Positions 18,091-28,333 are shown, counted from the stretch's first letter. The stretch is 64,000 nucleotides of DNA from Methylobacterium oxalidis (GCF_007992195.1 NZ_BJZU01000072.1:1-64000), one strand, 5' to 3'. Notes: generated from the letters alone by a model not told the origin. Numbers and translations: made by a program.

Positions 18091-19049
18091 CGGAGGCCCT
18101 CGCCCGCGGCTGGCTCGTCGCCTGGATCGCCTGGAGCGCGGTGCCCGTGGGCAGCCTCGTGCTGATCCTCGTCCACGCCGTCACCGGCGGGCGCTGGGGC
18201 GAGACGCTGGCGCCCGCGCTGCGGCCCGCCGCCGCCCTGGTGCCGCTCGCGGCCCTCGCCTTCCTCGGCGTGGCGCTCGGTCTGCCCGCCGACTATCCCT
18301 GGGCGAGCGGCGGGGGCCACGCGAAGCCCGACGTGCTGCGGCTCTACCTGAACCCGGCGCTGTTCCTCCTCCGGGCGGCCGTGACGCTCGCCGGCTGGTC
18401 CTTCCTCGCGCTCCTCGTCCTGAGGGGGCGCCCGGGCAAGCTCGCGGCGGGGCTCGGACTCGCCTTCTACGGGCTGACGATCAGCCTCGTCTCGGTCGAC
18501 TGGATCCTGTCCGTGGAGCCGGGCTTCACCTCCTCGGCCTTCGCGGCGGAGATCGCGCTGCACCAGATCCTCGCGGGCCTCGCCTTCGCGGCGGTGGCGA
18601 GCCCGAAGGGCCTCGACGCGAGGCGCGCGCGAGACCTCGCGGGCCTCCTCCTCGCGACGCTGCTCGGCGTCCTCTACATGGGCCTGATGTCCTACATCGT
18701 GGCGTGGTACGGCGACCTGCCGCCGAAGGCCGCGTGGTACCTGAAGCGCGGGGACGGCGCCTGGGCCGGCGTGCTCGCGGCCGCCTTCGTCGCGGGCGGC
18801 GCTCTGCCCTTCGGGATGCTGCTGTTCTCGGCCGTGCGGGCGAGCCCGGCGACGCTGCGCGTCGTCGGCCTCCTCGTCCTCGTCGGCCTCGCCCTGCACG
18901 CCGCGTGGTTCGTGCTGCCGGCCTACGGCGCGGGGGCGGGGCCCGCCGCGGCTCTCGGCCTCGCCTGCCTCGCCGGGTTCGGCATCGCCTCGGCCCTCCT
19001 CCTGCGGCGCCTCGGGCGCCGCGCGTCGGGGAGGCTGCGGCATGCCTGA
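18087..19049 (+). CDS. actF: Alternative complex III subunit F, polytopic membrane protein
   Basis: This 320-residue protein has about nine to ten transmembrane helices. The recognisable region is YGLTISLVSVDWILSVEPGF, which is typical of ActF, a shortened relative of ActC without the quinol-binding helices. GTG at 18087 overlaps the actE stop. Its stop overlaps the next small gene by 8 bp. Some ActF proteins are longer (about 400 residues), so this one is a compact version. Confidence 0.88.
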   Translation: MTEALARGWLVAWIAWSAVPVGSLVLILVHAVTGGRWGETLAPALRPAAALVPLAALAFLGVALGLPADYPWASGGGHAKPDVLRLYLNPALFLLRAAVTLAGWSFLALLVLRGRPGKLAAGLGLAFYGLTISLVSVDWILSVEPGFTSSAFAAEIALHQILAGLAFAAVASPKGLDARRARDLAGLLLATLLGVLYMGLMSYIVAWYGDLPPKAAWYLKRGDGAWAGVLAAAFVAGGALPFGMLLFSAVRASPATLRVVGLLVLVGLALHAAWFVLPAYGAGAGPAAALGLACLAGFGIASALLLRRLGRRASGRLRHA

Positions 19050-19506
19050 GGCGGCGCGGGGCCAGCTCCACACGCGGGTCCACGACGACGCGGTCGGCCA
19101 CGCGCCGCCCGGCACCGAGGCGCCCGGCACCATCGCCGTGCGGCCCGTGCTGATCACCGGCGCCTGCATCGCCGCCTTCGCGGCGGCGACGCTCGTCGGG
19201 CTGCACCTCTACTACCGGAGCGAGGTCACCGGCCCGCTGCATCAGGCCCCGCGCGACTTTCCCGAGCCGCGCCTCCAGTCGAACCCGCAGCGCGACCTCG
19301 CGCGGATGCGCGCGGAGGAGCGGGCGCGACTGGAGGGCTTCGGCTGGGTCGACCGGGAGCGGGGCATCGCCCGCATCCCCGTCACGGAGGCGATGCGGAT
19401 CCTCGCGGAGCGGGGTGCCGGCGCCTACGCCGCCCCCGTCCAGCCCGAGGTGACGCCGGAGCCCGGCAGCCGCGGCGGCGCCGGCGAGGCGGGAGGGCCC
19501 CGCTGA
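19042..19506 (+). CDS. Small single-span membrane protein of the act-cta cluster
   Basis: This 154-residue protein has one transmembrane helix (about 36-56), a periplasmic region with RLQSNPQRDLARMRAEERARLEGFG in two parts, and GWVDRERGIARIPVTEAMRILAERG. The last block (a Gly-Trp-Val followed by IARIPVTEAM) occurs in small proteins encoded between alternative complex III and caa3 oxidase genes. Function is unknown; a role in assembly or as an accessory subunit is inferred from position. It overlaps actF by 8 bp and coxB by 1 bp. Confidence 0.7.
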   Translation: MPEAARGQLHTRVHDDAVGHAPPGTEAPGTIAVRPVLITGACIAAFAAATLVGLHLYYRSEVTGPLHQAPRDFPEPRLQSNPQRDLARMRAEERARLEGFGWVDRERGIARIPVTEAMRILAERGAGAYAAPVQPEVTPEPGSRGGAGEAGGPR

Positions 19507-20573
19507 TGCTCGCCTGGCTCATGCCGGAGCAGGCCTCCGTCCAGGCGCCGCGGGTCGACGCGATCTTCCTCGCGCTCACGGCGATCTCGGGCGCCATCGT
19601 CCTCCTCGTCGTCGGCCTCGTCGTCGCCTTCTCGATCCGCTTCCGCCGCGGCTCGAAGGCGAACCGGGACGCGCTGCCGAGCCTCGTCGCCCGCGAGTTC
19701 GAGATCGGCTGGACCGCCGCGACCCTGTTCGTGTTCGTGTTCATCTTCTGGTGGGCGGCCTCGGCGGAGATCCGCGCCTACGTCGCGCCCAAGGACGCGA
19801 TCGAGGTCCACGTCGTCGCCAAGCAGTGGATGTGGAAGACCCAGAGCTCGAACGGCGCCCGCGAGATCAACGAGCTGCACGTCCCGGTCGGGGCGCCGGT
19901 GCGCCTGATCCTGACCTCGCAGGACGTGATCCACTCCTTCTACGTGCCCGCCTTCCGCCTGAAGCGGGACGCGCTGCCCGGCCAGCAGACCGAGACGTGG
20001 TTCAAGGCCACCAAGACCGGCACCTTCCACCTGCTCTGCACCGAGTATTGCGGCACCGACCACGCCCGCATGCTCGGCCGCATCGTCGTGATGGAGCCGG
20101 AGGACTACGCGCGCTGGCTCTCGGCCCAGCCCGAGGGCGACGACCTCGCGCATGCGGGCGAGCGGCTCTTCGCGGAGCGCGGCTGCGCCGGCTGCCACGC
20201 GCCGGGATCCGGCGTGCACGCGCCCGGCCTCGCCGGCCTCTGGGGCCGCGAGATCCCGCTCGCGGGCGGCCGCACCGCGACCGTCGACGGCGCCTACGTG
20301 CGGGACTCGATCCTGCAGCCGAAGCGCGACGTGGCGGCCGGCTACGAGCCGATCATGCCGAGCTACGACGGCCTGCTCTCGGACGGCGAGATCCAGGAGC
20401 TCACGGCCTATATCCGCGCCCTCGGCGCCGGACCGCGGGCGAGCCGCACCCCCGGCCGGCCGCCGCTCTCCTCCCGCGTGCCCGGCGCGGCCCGGGACCG
20501 CAGCCCGGCGATGGTGCCGGGCGCCCCCGTCGACGACGGCCCGGCCCCCGCCGGCGCCGCGACGCGGCCGTGA
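19506..20573 (+). CDS. coxB: caa3-type cytochrome c oxidase subunit II with fused cytochrome c
   Basis: This 355-residue subunit has two membrane helices (about 18-42 and 70-88) and a periplasmic cupredoxin domain with the CuA site [12 protein letters not shown] (about 178-189). The aromatic WMWK patch lies upstream. Residues about 220-310 form a fused c-type cytochrome with CAGCH and a distal Met in EPIMPSYDG. This fusion defines caa3 oxidases: the cytochrome domain accepts electrons, here probably from ActA or ActE. The C-terminus is Pro/Ala rich and divergent. ATG shares its A with the preceding stop. Confidence 0.93.
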   Translation: MLAWLMPEQASVQAPRVDAIFLALTAISGAIVLLVVGLVVAFSIRFRRGSKANRDALPSLVAREFEIGWTAATLFVFVFIFWWAASAEIRAYVAPKDAIEVHVVAKQWMWKTQSSNGAREINELHVPVGAPVRLILTSQDVIHSFYVPAFRLKRDALPGQQTETWFKATKTGTFHLLCTEYCGTDHARMLGRIVVMEPEDYARWLSAQPEGDDLAHAGERLFAERGCAGCHAPGSGVHAPGLAGLWGREIPLAGGRTATVDGAYVRDSILQPKRDVAAGYEPIMPSYDGLLSDGEIQELTAYIRALGAGPRASRTPGRPPLSSRVPGAARDRSPAMVPGAPVDDGPAPAGAATRP

Positions 20574-20598
20574 GCCGCCAGAGACAGGACGTGCCCCG

Positions 20599-22296
20599 AT
20601 GAGCGCAGGCCTCGCCGAGAGCCCCACCGCCCTGGCCGACCGCGGCGAGCTCGCCCTCGGCCTGCCCGAGAGCTATCTCGCGGCGGGCCACACCCTGGGA
20701 TCGTGGCTGACCTCCACCGACCACAAGCGCATCGCGATCCTCTACGCGATCTCGATCACGGTGTTCTTCTTCCTCGGGGGCGCGGCCGCCACGATGGTGC
20801 GCCTGGAGCTGTTCACGCCGAAGGCCGACGTCGTCGGGGCCGACACCTACAACAAGCTCTTCACGCTGCACGGCGTGATCATGGTCTGGTTCTTCCTGAT
20901 CCCGTCGATCCCGACGACGCTCGGCAACTTCCTGCTGCCGCTGATGATCGGCGCGCGGGACATGGCCTTCCCCAAGCTCAACCTCGCCAGCTGGTATCTC
21001 AACATCCTCGGGGGGCTGCTCACCGCCTCGGCCATGCTGGCGGGCGGGATCGACACGGGCTGGACCTTCTACGTGCCCTACGCGACCGTGTTCTCGAACA
21101 GCGCGGTCTCGCTCGGGGTGCTCGGCGTCTTCGTCTCCGGCTTCTCGACCATCGCCACGGGCGTCAACGTCATCGCCACGACCCACACCCTGCGGGCGCC
21201 CGGCATGACGTGGTTCCGCCTGCCGCTCTTCGTCTGGGCCCTGTACACGACGAGCCTGATCTTCGTGCTCGCCACGCCCGTGCTCGCCGTGACGCTCCTC
21301 CTCGTCGTGGCCGAGCGCGCCTTCGACCTGCCGATCTTCGATCCGGCCCGGGGCGGCGACCCGATCCTGTTCCAGCACCTGTTCTGGTTCTACTCGCACC
21401 CGGCCGTCTACATCATGATCCTGCCCGCCATGGGCGTGATCTCGGAGGTGATCACCTGCTTCGCGCGGCGGCGCGTCTTCGGCTACACCTTCATGGTCTA
21501 CGCGCTCCTGGCCATCGCGGTGATCGGGTTCTTCACCTGGGGCCACCACATGTTCACCTCGGGGATGTCGCCCTTCGCGGCGCTCGTCTTCTCGTTCCTG
21601 TCCTTCATCGTGGCGGTGCCCTCGGCCATCAAGGTCTTCAACTGGACGGCCACGCTCTATCGCGGCCAGATCGGCTTCGAATCCCCGATGCTCTACGCGC
21701 TCGGCTTCGTCGGCCTGTTCACGGTCGGCGGGCTGACGGGCCTGTTCCTCGCCTCCGTCCCGATCGACGTGCACGTGCAGGACACCTACTTCGTCGTGGC
21801 GCACTTCCACTACATCATGGTCGGCGCCTCGGTGTCGGCCTACTTCGCCGGCCTGCACTTCTGGTGGCCGAAGGTGACGGGCCGGATGTACCCGGAGACC
21901 TGGGCGAAGTTCGCCGCGATCCTGATGTTCTTCGGCTTCAACCTGACCTTCTTCCCGCAGTTCATCGCGGGCTACCTCGGCATGCCGCGGCGCTACCACG
22001 TCTACCCGCCGGAGTTCCAGATCTGGAACGTGCTCTCCTCCTCGGGCGCGGCGGTGCTCGCGGTCGCCTACCTCATGCCGCTCGGCTACCTGACCTGGTC
22101 GGTCCTCTTCGGGGAGCGCGCCCGCAACGACCCCTGGAACGCCTCGGGCCTCGAGTGGCGCACGACCTCGCCCCCGCCGCGCGAGAACTTCCTCGGTAAG
22201 CCCGAGGTGCTGGCCGAGCCCTACAACTATCACCCGGAGGGGGCGCCGCCGGTCAAGGACCAGCCCCGCATCCCGGCGCAGGGCTCGCTGACGTGA
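20599..22296 (+). CDS. coxA: Cytochrome c oxidase subunit I, A2-type heme-copper oxidase
   Basis: This 565-residue protein has twelve transmembrane helices and carries heme a, heme a3 and CuB. The CuB/heme ligands appear in [13 protein letters not shown], in GHHMF and in [12 protein letters not shown]. At the top of the D-channel the motif is YSHPAV instead of GHPEV, which places it in the A2 class, as in Thermus and Rhodothermus caa3 oxidases. It reduces oxygen to water and pumps protons. ATG at 20599 follows a short 25-bp gap after coxB. Confidence 0.95.
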   Translation: MSAGLAESPTALADRGELALGLPESYLAAGHTLGSWLTSTDHKRIAILYAISITVFFFLGGAAATMVRLELFTPKADVVGADTYNKLFTLHGVIMVWFFLIPSIPTTLGNFLLPLMIGARDMAFPKLNLASWYLNILGGLLTASAMLAGGIDTGWTFYVPYATVFSNSAVSLGVLGVFVSGFSTIATGVNVIATTHTLRAPGMTWFRLPLFVWALYTTSLIFVLATPVLAVTLLLVVAERAFDLPIFDPARGGDPILFQHLFWFYSHPAVYIMILPAMGVISEVITCFARRRVFGYTFMVYALLAIAVIGFFTWGHHMFTSGMSPFAALVFSFLSFIVAVPSAIKVFNWTATLYRGQIGFESPMLYALGFVGLFTVGGLTGLFLASVPIDVHVQDTYFVVAHFHYIMVGASVSAYFAGLHFWWPKVTGRMYPETWAKFAAILMFFGFNLTFFPQFIAGYLGMPRRYHVYPPEFQIWNVLSSSGAAVLAVAYLMPLGYLTWSVLFGERARNDPWNASGLEWRTTSPPPRENFLGKPEVLAEPYNYHPEGAPPVKDQPRIPAQGSLT

Positions 22297-22961
22297 GCGC
22301 GGCGGAGAAGCTCCTGCTGCGCGAGCCCTGGGACGGGCTGGGGCTGCCCGAGGAGAGCGCCCTGGCGCGCCAGCGCGCGGGCGCCACCTTCGGGATCTGG
22401 ATCTTCATCGCCAGCGAGGTGCTGTTCTTCGGCGCGATCATCCTCCTCTACACGGTGATGCGCCTCGAGCACCCGGACGCCTTCGCGGCGGCGGCGCGCG
22501 AGACGAACCTCGTCTACGGGACGCTCAACACCGCGCTCCTCCTCACGAGCGGGATGCTCGCGGCGGTGGCCTCGCGGATGAACGAGGGGGCGGGCGCGCG
22601 GCGGACCGTCCTGTGGTGCCTTGCCGCCACCGCCGGCCTCGGCCTCGCCTTCCTCGCCGTGAAGGGGATCGAGTACCGCGAGGATATCGGCAGGCACCTC
22701 GTGCCGGGGCCCGGCTTCCCGCTGCCGCAGCCGCCCGCGCAGCTCTTCTTCGCGGTCTACTGGTTCGCGACCGCGATCCACGGCATCCACCTCGCGATCG
22801 GCATCGGCCTCGTCGCGCGGCTGGCCATCCTGGGCTGGCGCGATCCCGCCTTCCTGCCCGACAACCCGCAGGTCGAGGTCAGCCTGCTCTACTGGGGCTT
22901 CGTCGACATCGTGTGGATCTTCCTCTACCCGCTGCTCTACCTGCCCGGACGTGCCGGATGA
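22293..22961 (+). CDS. coxC: Cytochrome c oxidase subunit III
   Basis: This 222-residue protein has five transmembrane helices. The [20 protein letters not shown] segment, KGIEYREDI and [13 protein letters not shown] carry the subunit III signatures, including the Glu in the second helix region. It stabilises subunit I and the proton-pumping route. GTG overlaps the coxA stop by 4 bp, and its stop overlaps the coxD start. Confidence 0.93.
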   Translation: MSAAEKLLLREPWDGLGLPEESALARQRAGATFGIWIFIASEVLFFGAIILLYTVMRLEHPDAFAAAARETNLVYGTLNTALLLTSGMLAAVASRMNEGAGARRTVLWCLAATAGLGLAFLAVKGIEYREDIGRHLVPGPGFPLPQPPAQLFFAVYWFATAIHGIHLAIGIGLVARLAILGWRDPAFLPDNPQVEVSLLYWGFVDIVWIFLYPLLYLPGRAG

Positions 22962-23269
22962 GCGCCGGGCCCACCCCTCCGGCACCCTCGGGGGCCCGCA
23001 TCTGGCGCCGGGCGCTCCTGGTCTGGGCCGGCCTGATCCTGCTCCTCGGGCTCAGCTGCCTTGCCGCCTGGGCGCCCCTCGGCGGCTGGACGAGCGCCGT
23101 CAACCTCGGGCTCGCAGCGACGCAGGCTGCGCTCGTCGCGGTCCTGTTCATGCGCCTCGACGAGGCCGGCCCGCTGGTGCGCCTCACCGCCGCCTGCGGC
23201 CTGTTCTGGCTGGCGATCCTGTTCACGCTCTGCCTCACCGACGTCCTGAGCCGCCTCGCGAACGCCTGA
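22958..23269 (+). CDS. coxD: Cytochrome c oxidase subunit IV (caa3 type)
   Basis: This 103-residue protein has three hydrophobic segments. The middle region NLGLAATQAALVAVLFMRL and the FWLAILFTLCLTDVLSR ending are typical of bacterial subunit IV of caa3/aa3 oxidases. It overlaps coxC by 4 bp (ATGA) and is the last gene of the eleven-gene respiratory cluster. Confidence 0.85.
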   Translation: MSAGPTPPAPSGARIWRRALLVWAGLILLLGLSCLAAWAPLGGWTSAVNLGLAATQAALVAVLFMRLDEAGPLVRLTAACGLFWLAILFTLCLTDVLSRLANA

Positions 23270-23361
23270 GCGGCAGGGTCGGGATCCGCCCCGCCCCCTG
23301 TGCTAGAAGCGATCCGGGGCGCTCGCACGCCGGGAGCGTCGTGGCCGGACGCGTCGAGACC

Positions 23362-24308
23362 ATGTCGCACACGAATACGGAACGCCCGGCCGCGACGGTG
23401 CGGCCCGGCCACAGCCGGGCGCCGCGCCGCCGCGCGGGAGCCGCGCGTCGCGGCCTGCTTGCCGTCCTCCTGCCTCTCGCCGCGCTCGTCGCGCCGGCCC
23501 GGGCCGAGCCCGATGCGCAGCCCTTCACGGCCGCCTACGACCTGCGCTTCCTCGGCCTGTCCGTCGGGCAGGCGACGCTCACCCTCGATCGCGATCCGGC
23601 GGGGGGGCGCTACGGCCTCGATCTCGCGGCCTCCCTCCGGGGGCTCGTCGGCTTCTTCGTCGAGGGCGCGGGCACGGCGCGCGCGTCCGGCCGCATCGGT
23701 CCGGCGGGCGCGCAGCCGGCCGCCTTCGACGTCGACAGCCGTTACGCCGGCAAGCCGATCCGCGTCGCGATGCGGCTCGAACGGGGCGGCGTGCGGAGCC
23801 TGACGCTCGAACCGGAGCCCACGCCGCGGCCCGACCGGGTCCCGCTCGCGCCCAAGGACCGGACCGGCATCATCGACCGCTGAGCGCGCTGGCGGTGCCC
23901 CTCGGCGACGTACCGCTCGACGCCGCCCTCTGCGAGCGGCGGATCCCGGTCTTCGACGGCGCCACCCGGGCCGACCTCGTGCTCTCCCGCGGCGCCCTCG
24001 TGACCGTGCAGGAGGGGCCCTATCGCGGCCCCGCGCTCGATTGCCGCGTCCGCTGGGTGCCGATCGCCGGGCACCGGGCGAACGGCCCGACGGTCCGCCG
24101 CATGGCCGGGAACGACGCGATGCGCGTGCGCCTCGCCCCCGTGCCCGGCGGCGCGCTCCTGCTGCCGCTTTCGATCGGCGTCGCCACGGGCTGGGGCGAT
24201 GTCCGCATCGAGGCGACGGGCTGGGGAAGCGGCGTGGGGGCCGCGGCCGCGCGGACCCCGGAATCCGGGCGGGCCAGCGTCCGCGTCAGCCTGCCGCGCG
24301 CGCCCTAG
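23362..24308 (+). pseudogene. DUF3108 protein gene split by a one-base frameshift
   Basis: An ATG at 23362 opens a protein with a signal peptide (about 25-48, ending ARA) and the DUF3108 start YDLRFLGLSVGQATLTLDRD. The frame ends at TGA 23883 right after GIIDR. The rest of DUF3108 (CERRIPVFDGATRADLVLS, then the DCRVRWVPIAGHR region) continues in another frame to 24308. Adding one C in GACCGCTGA (23875-23883) gives DPLSALAVPLGDVP, the expected continuation, and restores a product of about 315 residues. The family is periplasmic and of unknown function. It is either a true pseudogene or a base-calling error. Confidence 0.85.
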
Positions 24309-24311
24309 GGA

Positions 24312-24713
24312 TCAGGGGCGGTGGAGATGGCATTTCTCCCGCAGCAACGCGATCAGGTCATCCATCTGGCGATCGATCTCCGTGGATTTCTGCCAGATCG
24401 GGACGTGCGCGTAGGAAGCGGGAATGACCGTCTCGGCGTAGCCTGTGGTGAAGACCACCGAGACGTTGCGGTCCCGCAGGATGTCGACGACGGAGTAGCT
24501 GAGCTCGCCCCTGAGATTGATGTCGAGGAGCGCCACGTCGAGCGGCCGCGACCGGGCCAGCGCCTCGGCCTCCGACAGGGTCCCCACGGGGCCGACCACC
24601 TCCGCCCCGTGGGCGGAAAGCGCCTGCGCCACGTCGTCGGCGAGGAAGTACTCGTCCTCCACCACGAGCACGCGGCAGCGTGCGAGGTTTTCGGAGCGGG
24701 AGGATATGGACAT
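24312..24713 (-). CDS. Single-domain response regulator
   Basis: This 133-residue protein consists of one receiver domain: acidic pocket VVEDE (17-21), phospho-acceptor Asp64 in LLDINL, TTGYAE around 89-94 and Lys109 before the last helix. It has no output domain, so it works by interacting with a partner, probably a kinase or phosphatase. It is transcribed divergently from the HWE kinase gene at 24843, which makes the two a likely signalling pair. ATG at 24713 follows GAGGAGAG; the frame starting at 24743 adds ten residues without a binding site. Confidence 0.88.
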   Translation of the reverse strand: MSISSRSENLARCRVLVVEDEYFLADDVAQALSAHGAEVVGPVGTLSEAEALARSRPLDVALLDINLRGELSYSVVDILRDRNVSVVFTTGYAETVIPASYAHVPIWQKSTEIDRQMDDLIALLREKCHLHRP

Positions 24714-24842
24714 CGGACTCTCCTCGGCGCGTGGCCTGCACAAACAGGGCGTGCATTGTGCCGTGGAAGCTCGTAGCTATGGCCGGCGAGACCTTCGGCA
24801 AGGGAACGGCACCGGCCCCGGCGAGACGGGCACCGGTTCGTC

Positions 24843-25541
24843 ATGGAGGCAGCGCTGGAGCCGGTGGACGCTGATCTGCGCCTGAGCTTGGAGAAGGCGG
24901 ACGCCCGGGCGGCCGAGGCCGAGCGGCGCCTGGCCGAGGCCGATTGGCGCTGTGCCGAGCTCCAGCACCAGCTCCACAACACCCTGGCCGTCATCCGCTC
25001 CGTCGTGCGCCGTTCGGCCGAGACGGGGGAGAGCGTCGAGGATTACGCCATGCATCTCGACGGGCGGCTCTCCGCCCTCGGGCGGGTGCAGGGGGCGGTC
25101 GCGGCCGACCCGCAGATGCGGCTCGACCTCCACTCGCTGATCTCGGACGAGCTGCTCTCCTTCCACGCCAAGGAGGGCGAGCAGGTCCAGCTGATCGGCC
25201 CCCAGATCCTGCTGCAGCTGCGCGCCGCGGGCACGCTCGGCCTCGCCTTCCACGAGCTGGCCACGAACGCGGTGAAGTTCGGCGCACTGACGCGGCCCGA
25301 GGGCCGCGTCACGGTCTCCTGGCGGATCGCCCCCGCGTCCGAGCCGCGCCTCGTGATCGACTGGGCCGAGCGGGGCGGGCCCGGGGTCGCGCCACCGGCC
25401 CGGAAGGGCTTCGGCCAGACCCTGTTCGACCGCGTCCTGCCCTACGAGCTGAAGGCGGAGTGCGCCCTGAGCTTCGGGGCGGGCGGCGTGCGCTGCCGGA
25501 TCGACCTGCCGTTCACGCCGCGGATCGCGGCCGAACCCTGA
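24843..25541 (+). CDS. HWE/HisKA_2-type sensor histidine kinase, no sensor domain
   Basis: This 232-residue cytosolic protein starts with a coiled coil (about 10-40), then an H-box QHQLHNTLAVIRSVVRR (phospho-acceptor His42), an N-box FHELATNAVKFGAL (about 136-149) and a W-A-E motif at 174-176, and GFGQTLFDRVLPYEL. These define the HWE kinase family of alphaproteobacteria. No PAS, GAF or membrane segment is present, so the signal must arrive through a partner protein. It faces the single-domain response regulator across a 129-bp gap. Some relatives act in the PhyR general stress response; that link is not shown here. Confidence 0.85.
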   Translation: MEAALEPVDADLRLSLEKADARAAEAERRLAEADWRCAELQHQLHNTLAVIRSVVRRSAETGESVEDYAMHLDGRLSALGRVQGAVAADPQMRLDLHSLISDELLSFHAKEGEQVQLIGPQILLQLRAAGTLGLAFHELATNAVKFGALTRPEGRVTVSWRIAPASEPRLVIDWAERGGPGVAPPARKGFGQTLFDRVLPYELKAECALSFGAGGVRCRIDLPFTPRIAAEP

Positions 25542-25619
25542 AACGCGAGGGTGTTCGGGCGGCAACGCGGCGCGCCTCAGGGCCGGGCACCCGGGAGCGG
25601 AGCCCGACGCGGCCCGGCC

Positions 25620-26630
25620 CTAGCGGCCCGGCAGCGTCGTGCTGAACCTGTGCTCCAGGGCCACGGCGCCGGCGCGGCTCACCCGGTAGGTCGCCGTGTA
25701 GGTCCCGGCCGGAAAGCCCCCCTCCGGGCGCCTGCGCCCGACGAAGACCAGGGACTGCGCCCGGGGCCGCGCGAGGGCCGGTTCGGCGGTCTGCGCGACC
25801 GGGCGGCCGTCCGGGCCTTCGAGGACGAGGCTCTGCACGTCGCCCGCGTCGAGGCCGATCGCGCGGACATACGCGACGAGGGCCGGCGCGTCCGGCCCGG
25901 CGGATCCCGCCGTCTCCGCCTCCACCGCCTCCATCGTCACGGGCCCCCCCGAGAAGCCGGCGTTGAGCACCGTCCCGGCGTGGTAGGCGAGCCTGTCGCG
26001 CAGGTCCGCCTCCCACAGGCTGTCCCGGGCGGGCCCCGCCGCCGCCGCGCAGCCCGAGGGGCCGGGCTCCGGCGCGAACGGGTCCACCGTGCGGCCCTCC
26101 CGACGCAGGGTGAAGTGGAGATGGGGGAACTCGCTCGCGCCCGAGAGTCCGGCCTGTCCGAGGGGCTGGCCGGCGGCGACGCCGTCGCCGGGGCGTACCC
26201 TGAGGCTGCCGCGGGCGAGATGGCAGTACTGGCTCTCGTAGCCGTCCGCGTGGCCCACCACGAGGCCGTTGCCGCACTCGACGCCGGCGACCTTCTCCAC
26301 GCCCGTCTCGCGCACGGAAACGTCCGGCGCGTCGTTTCGGGTGCGCAGCACGCGCCCGGCGGCCGCTGCGAGCACCGTCCCGGCGGGGCCGCTCTCCTGC
26401 ACCCGGGTCGGCAGCCGGAAATCGGTGCCGTCATGGCCCTCATAGGTGCGGCTGCCGCAGGTGTAGTCGCGGATGCCCGGCCCGGGATCGCGGTCGACGT
26501 AGTACTGCACGAAGCAGGTCACCCCCGGCTCGCAGGCGAGCGGCAGGCGCAGCCGGAAACCCTCCGGCCACGCGGGTGAGGGGCAGAGGGCGAGGGCGAC
26601 GAGGGGCAGGGCGATGCGCGCCGGCGCCAT
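25620..26630 (-). CDS. Secreted M23-family (LytM-like) metallopeptidase
   Basis: This 336-residue protein has a Sec signal peptide (MAPARIALPLVALALCPSPAWPEG). The catalytic region has TYEGHDGTDFRLP (first zinc His and Asp), a glycine-rich core with GNGLVVGHADGYESQYCHL, and FPHLHFTLRR with the final HxH. It should be a periplasmic zinc peptidase cutting peptidoglycan cross-links, or a LytM-type activator, but the zinc ligands seem complete. The C-terminal half (about 215-336) is a separate domain of unknown function. The start at 26630 was chosen for the signal peptide; the longer frame adds a Pro/Ala-rich segment. Confidence 0.85.
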   Translation of the reverse strand: MAPARIALPLVALALCPSPAWPEGFRLRLPLACEPGVTCFVQYYVDRDPGPGIRDYTCGSRTYEGHDGTDFRLPTRVQESGPAGTVLAAAAGRVLRTRNDAPDVSVRETGVEKVAGVECGNGLVVGHADGYESQYCHLARGSLRVRPGDGVAAGQPLGQAGLSGASEFPHLHFTLRREGRTVDPFAPEPGPSGCAAAAGPARDSLWEADLRDRLAYHAGTVLNAGFSGGPVTMEAVEAETAGSAGPDAPALVAYVRAIGLDAGDVQSLVLEGPDGRPVAQTAEPALARPRAQSLVFVGRRRPEGGFPAGTYTATYRVSRAGAVALEHRFSTTLPGR

Positions 26631-26805
26631 GGCAGCTCGCAGGTTCGCCGCCGGCCCTGCCGGGATCTCTCGGGCGGAGATCCGGGCAGGCCGGCGGTGG
26701 GTCAACGCGAGCGGAGCGGGACGGTTCGTCGGCGCGGGCGGGGGCGCAGAACCGTGCGGTGCCGGCACCGGGGCGCGCAGAGACCCTGTCGGCCGTGATC
26801 GCCGC

Positions 26806-27945
26806 TCAGCCCCCCTCCCGCAGGCCGACGAGGTTGAAGGCCGTGACCGGGCGGTGGAAGCCCTTGAGGGTGAGCGGCCCGAGCGGCTCGGTCTCCGCGA
26901 AGGGCTCGGCCAGGGCCTGGAGGCGCTGGCTGAGGAGGATCTGCCCCGGCGAAGCCTCGTCGCAGAGCCGGGAGGCGAGGTTGGTGACGCTGCCGAGCGC
27001 CCCGTACTCGCGGCGCCCCTCGAAGCCGAACTGGCCGAGCGTGGCGTAGCCGGCGGCGATGCCGATGCCGAAGCCGATCTCGTAGCCGCGCCGCTGCCAG
27101 TCGCCGGAGAGGGCGCCGAGCCGCTCGCGCAGGTCGAGGGCCATCGCGAGGGCCCGGCGGGGATGGTCGGGGCAGGGGACCGGATCGTTGAAGTAGACCA
27201 TGATCCCGTCGCCCGCGAAGTGCTCCAGCGTGCCCTCGTGGCGGACGATGCTGGCCCCGACGAGGGCGTGGTAGGCGCGCAGCACCTCCAGGGCGTCCTC
27301 GGGCGCGGCCGTGTCCGTGAAGGCGGTGAAGCCGCGCAGGTCGCAGAAGACCACGGTGATCTCGCGGCGGTGGGTCTCGAGCAGCCTGCCCTCGGTCTCC
27401 GTCGAGGCGACGAGGTCGGCGATCTGCGGGGACAGGAAGCGGCGCAGGCGCCCGATCCGCTCGATCTCCTGCACCTGCTCGGCGATGCGGGTCTCGAGAT
27501 CCGCGTTGCAGCGGGCGAGCTCCGCCCGCTGCGCCTCCAGTTCCTCGGCCTGGCGCCGCACCGTGTCGGTGAGCGCCTTGACGCGCAGCATGGCGCGCAC
27601 CCGTGCCATCAGGGCGGCGTGCTCGTAGGGCTTGGCGAGGTAGTCGTCGCCGCCCGCATCGAGGCCCGCCACCACGTCCCGCGTCTCAGCGCGAGCGGTG
27701 AGCAGGATCACCGGGATGAAGCAGAGATGCGGGTCCTCCTTGAGGATGCGCAGGACGTCGATGCCGCTGAGCTTCGGCATCATCACATCGAGGAGGATCA
27801 GGTCCGGCATCGCCTCGCGGGCGAGCGCGAGTCCGGCCTCCCCGTCCGGCGCCGTCAGCACCGCGTAGCCCGCCGCCTCCAGGCGGATGCGCAGGATCTC
27901 CAGATTCTCCGGCGCGTCGTCGACGGCGAGGATGCGGGCGGTCAC
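26806..27945 (-). CDS. Response regulator with class III adenylate/guanylate cyclase domain
   Basis: This 379-residue protein has an N-terminal receiver (1-125; phospho-acceptor Asp53 in LLDVMMP, Lys105), a coiled coil (about 125-165) and a class III nucleotide cyclase catalytic domain (about 190-330). Metal-binding Asp202 (VVFCDLRGFT) and Asp246 (FAGDGIMVYF) are present. The output is therefore probably cAMP made on phosphorylation. It is the last gene of a kinase-receiver-cyclase operon: its GTG start (27945) overlaps the preceding stop by 4 bp. A Crp/Fnr-type regulator is encoded next to the operon and could respond to the product, but this is inference. Confidence 0.88.
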   Translation of the reverse strand: MTARILAVDDAPENLEILRIRLEAAGYAVLTAPDGEAGLALAREAMPDLILLDVMMPKLSGIDVLRILKEDPHLCFIPVILLTARAETRDVVAGLDAGGDDYLAKPYEHAALMARVRAMLRVKALTDTVRRQAEELEAQRAELARCNADLETRIAEQVQEIERIGRLRRFLSPQIADLVASTETEGRLLETHRREITVVFCDLRGFTAFTDTAAPEDALEVLRAYHALVGASIVRHEGTLEHFAGDGIMVYFNDPVPCPDHPRRALAMALDLRERLGALSGDWQRRGYEIGFGIGIAAGYATLGQFGFEGRREYGALGSVTNLASRLCDEASPGQILLSQRLQALAEPFAETEPLGPLTLKGFHRPVTAFNLVGLREGG

Positions 27946-28333
27946 GGGCGGGCGCCTCCGGCCTCCGCCCCATCGTGCAGGATCTCGCGCACCAGCGCGA
28001 GGATCTTGCGGGGGCTAAAGGGCTTGGCGACGTAGCCGTCGCAGCCGGCGTCGAGCGCCTTACCCTCGTCGCCGGACAGGGCGTAGGAGGTCACCGCCAC
28101 GACCGGGATGTGACGCGTGGCCGGGTCGGCCTTCAGCCGGCGCGTGGCCTCGTAGCCGTCGATCACGGGGAGCTGGATGTCCATCAGGACGAGGTCCGGC
28201 CGCTCCTGGAGCGCCAGCGCCACGCCGCTGCCGCCGTCCGTCGCCTCCAGGAGGTCGTAGCCGGCGACCGTGAGCAGGTCGCGCAGGATGCGCCGGTTGT
28301 CCTCGGTGTCCTCGACGATGAGGATGCGCTTCG

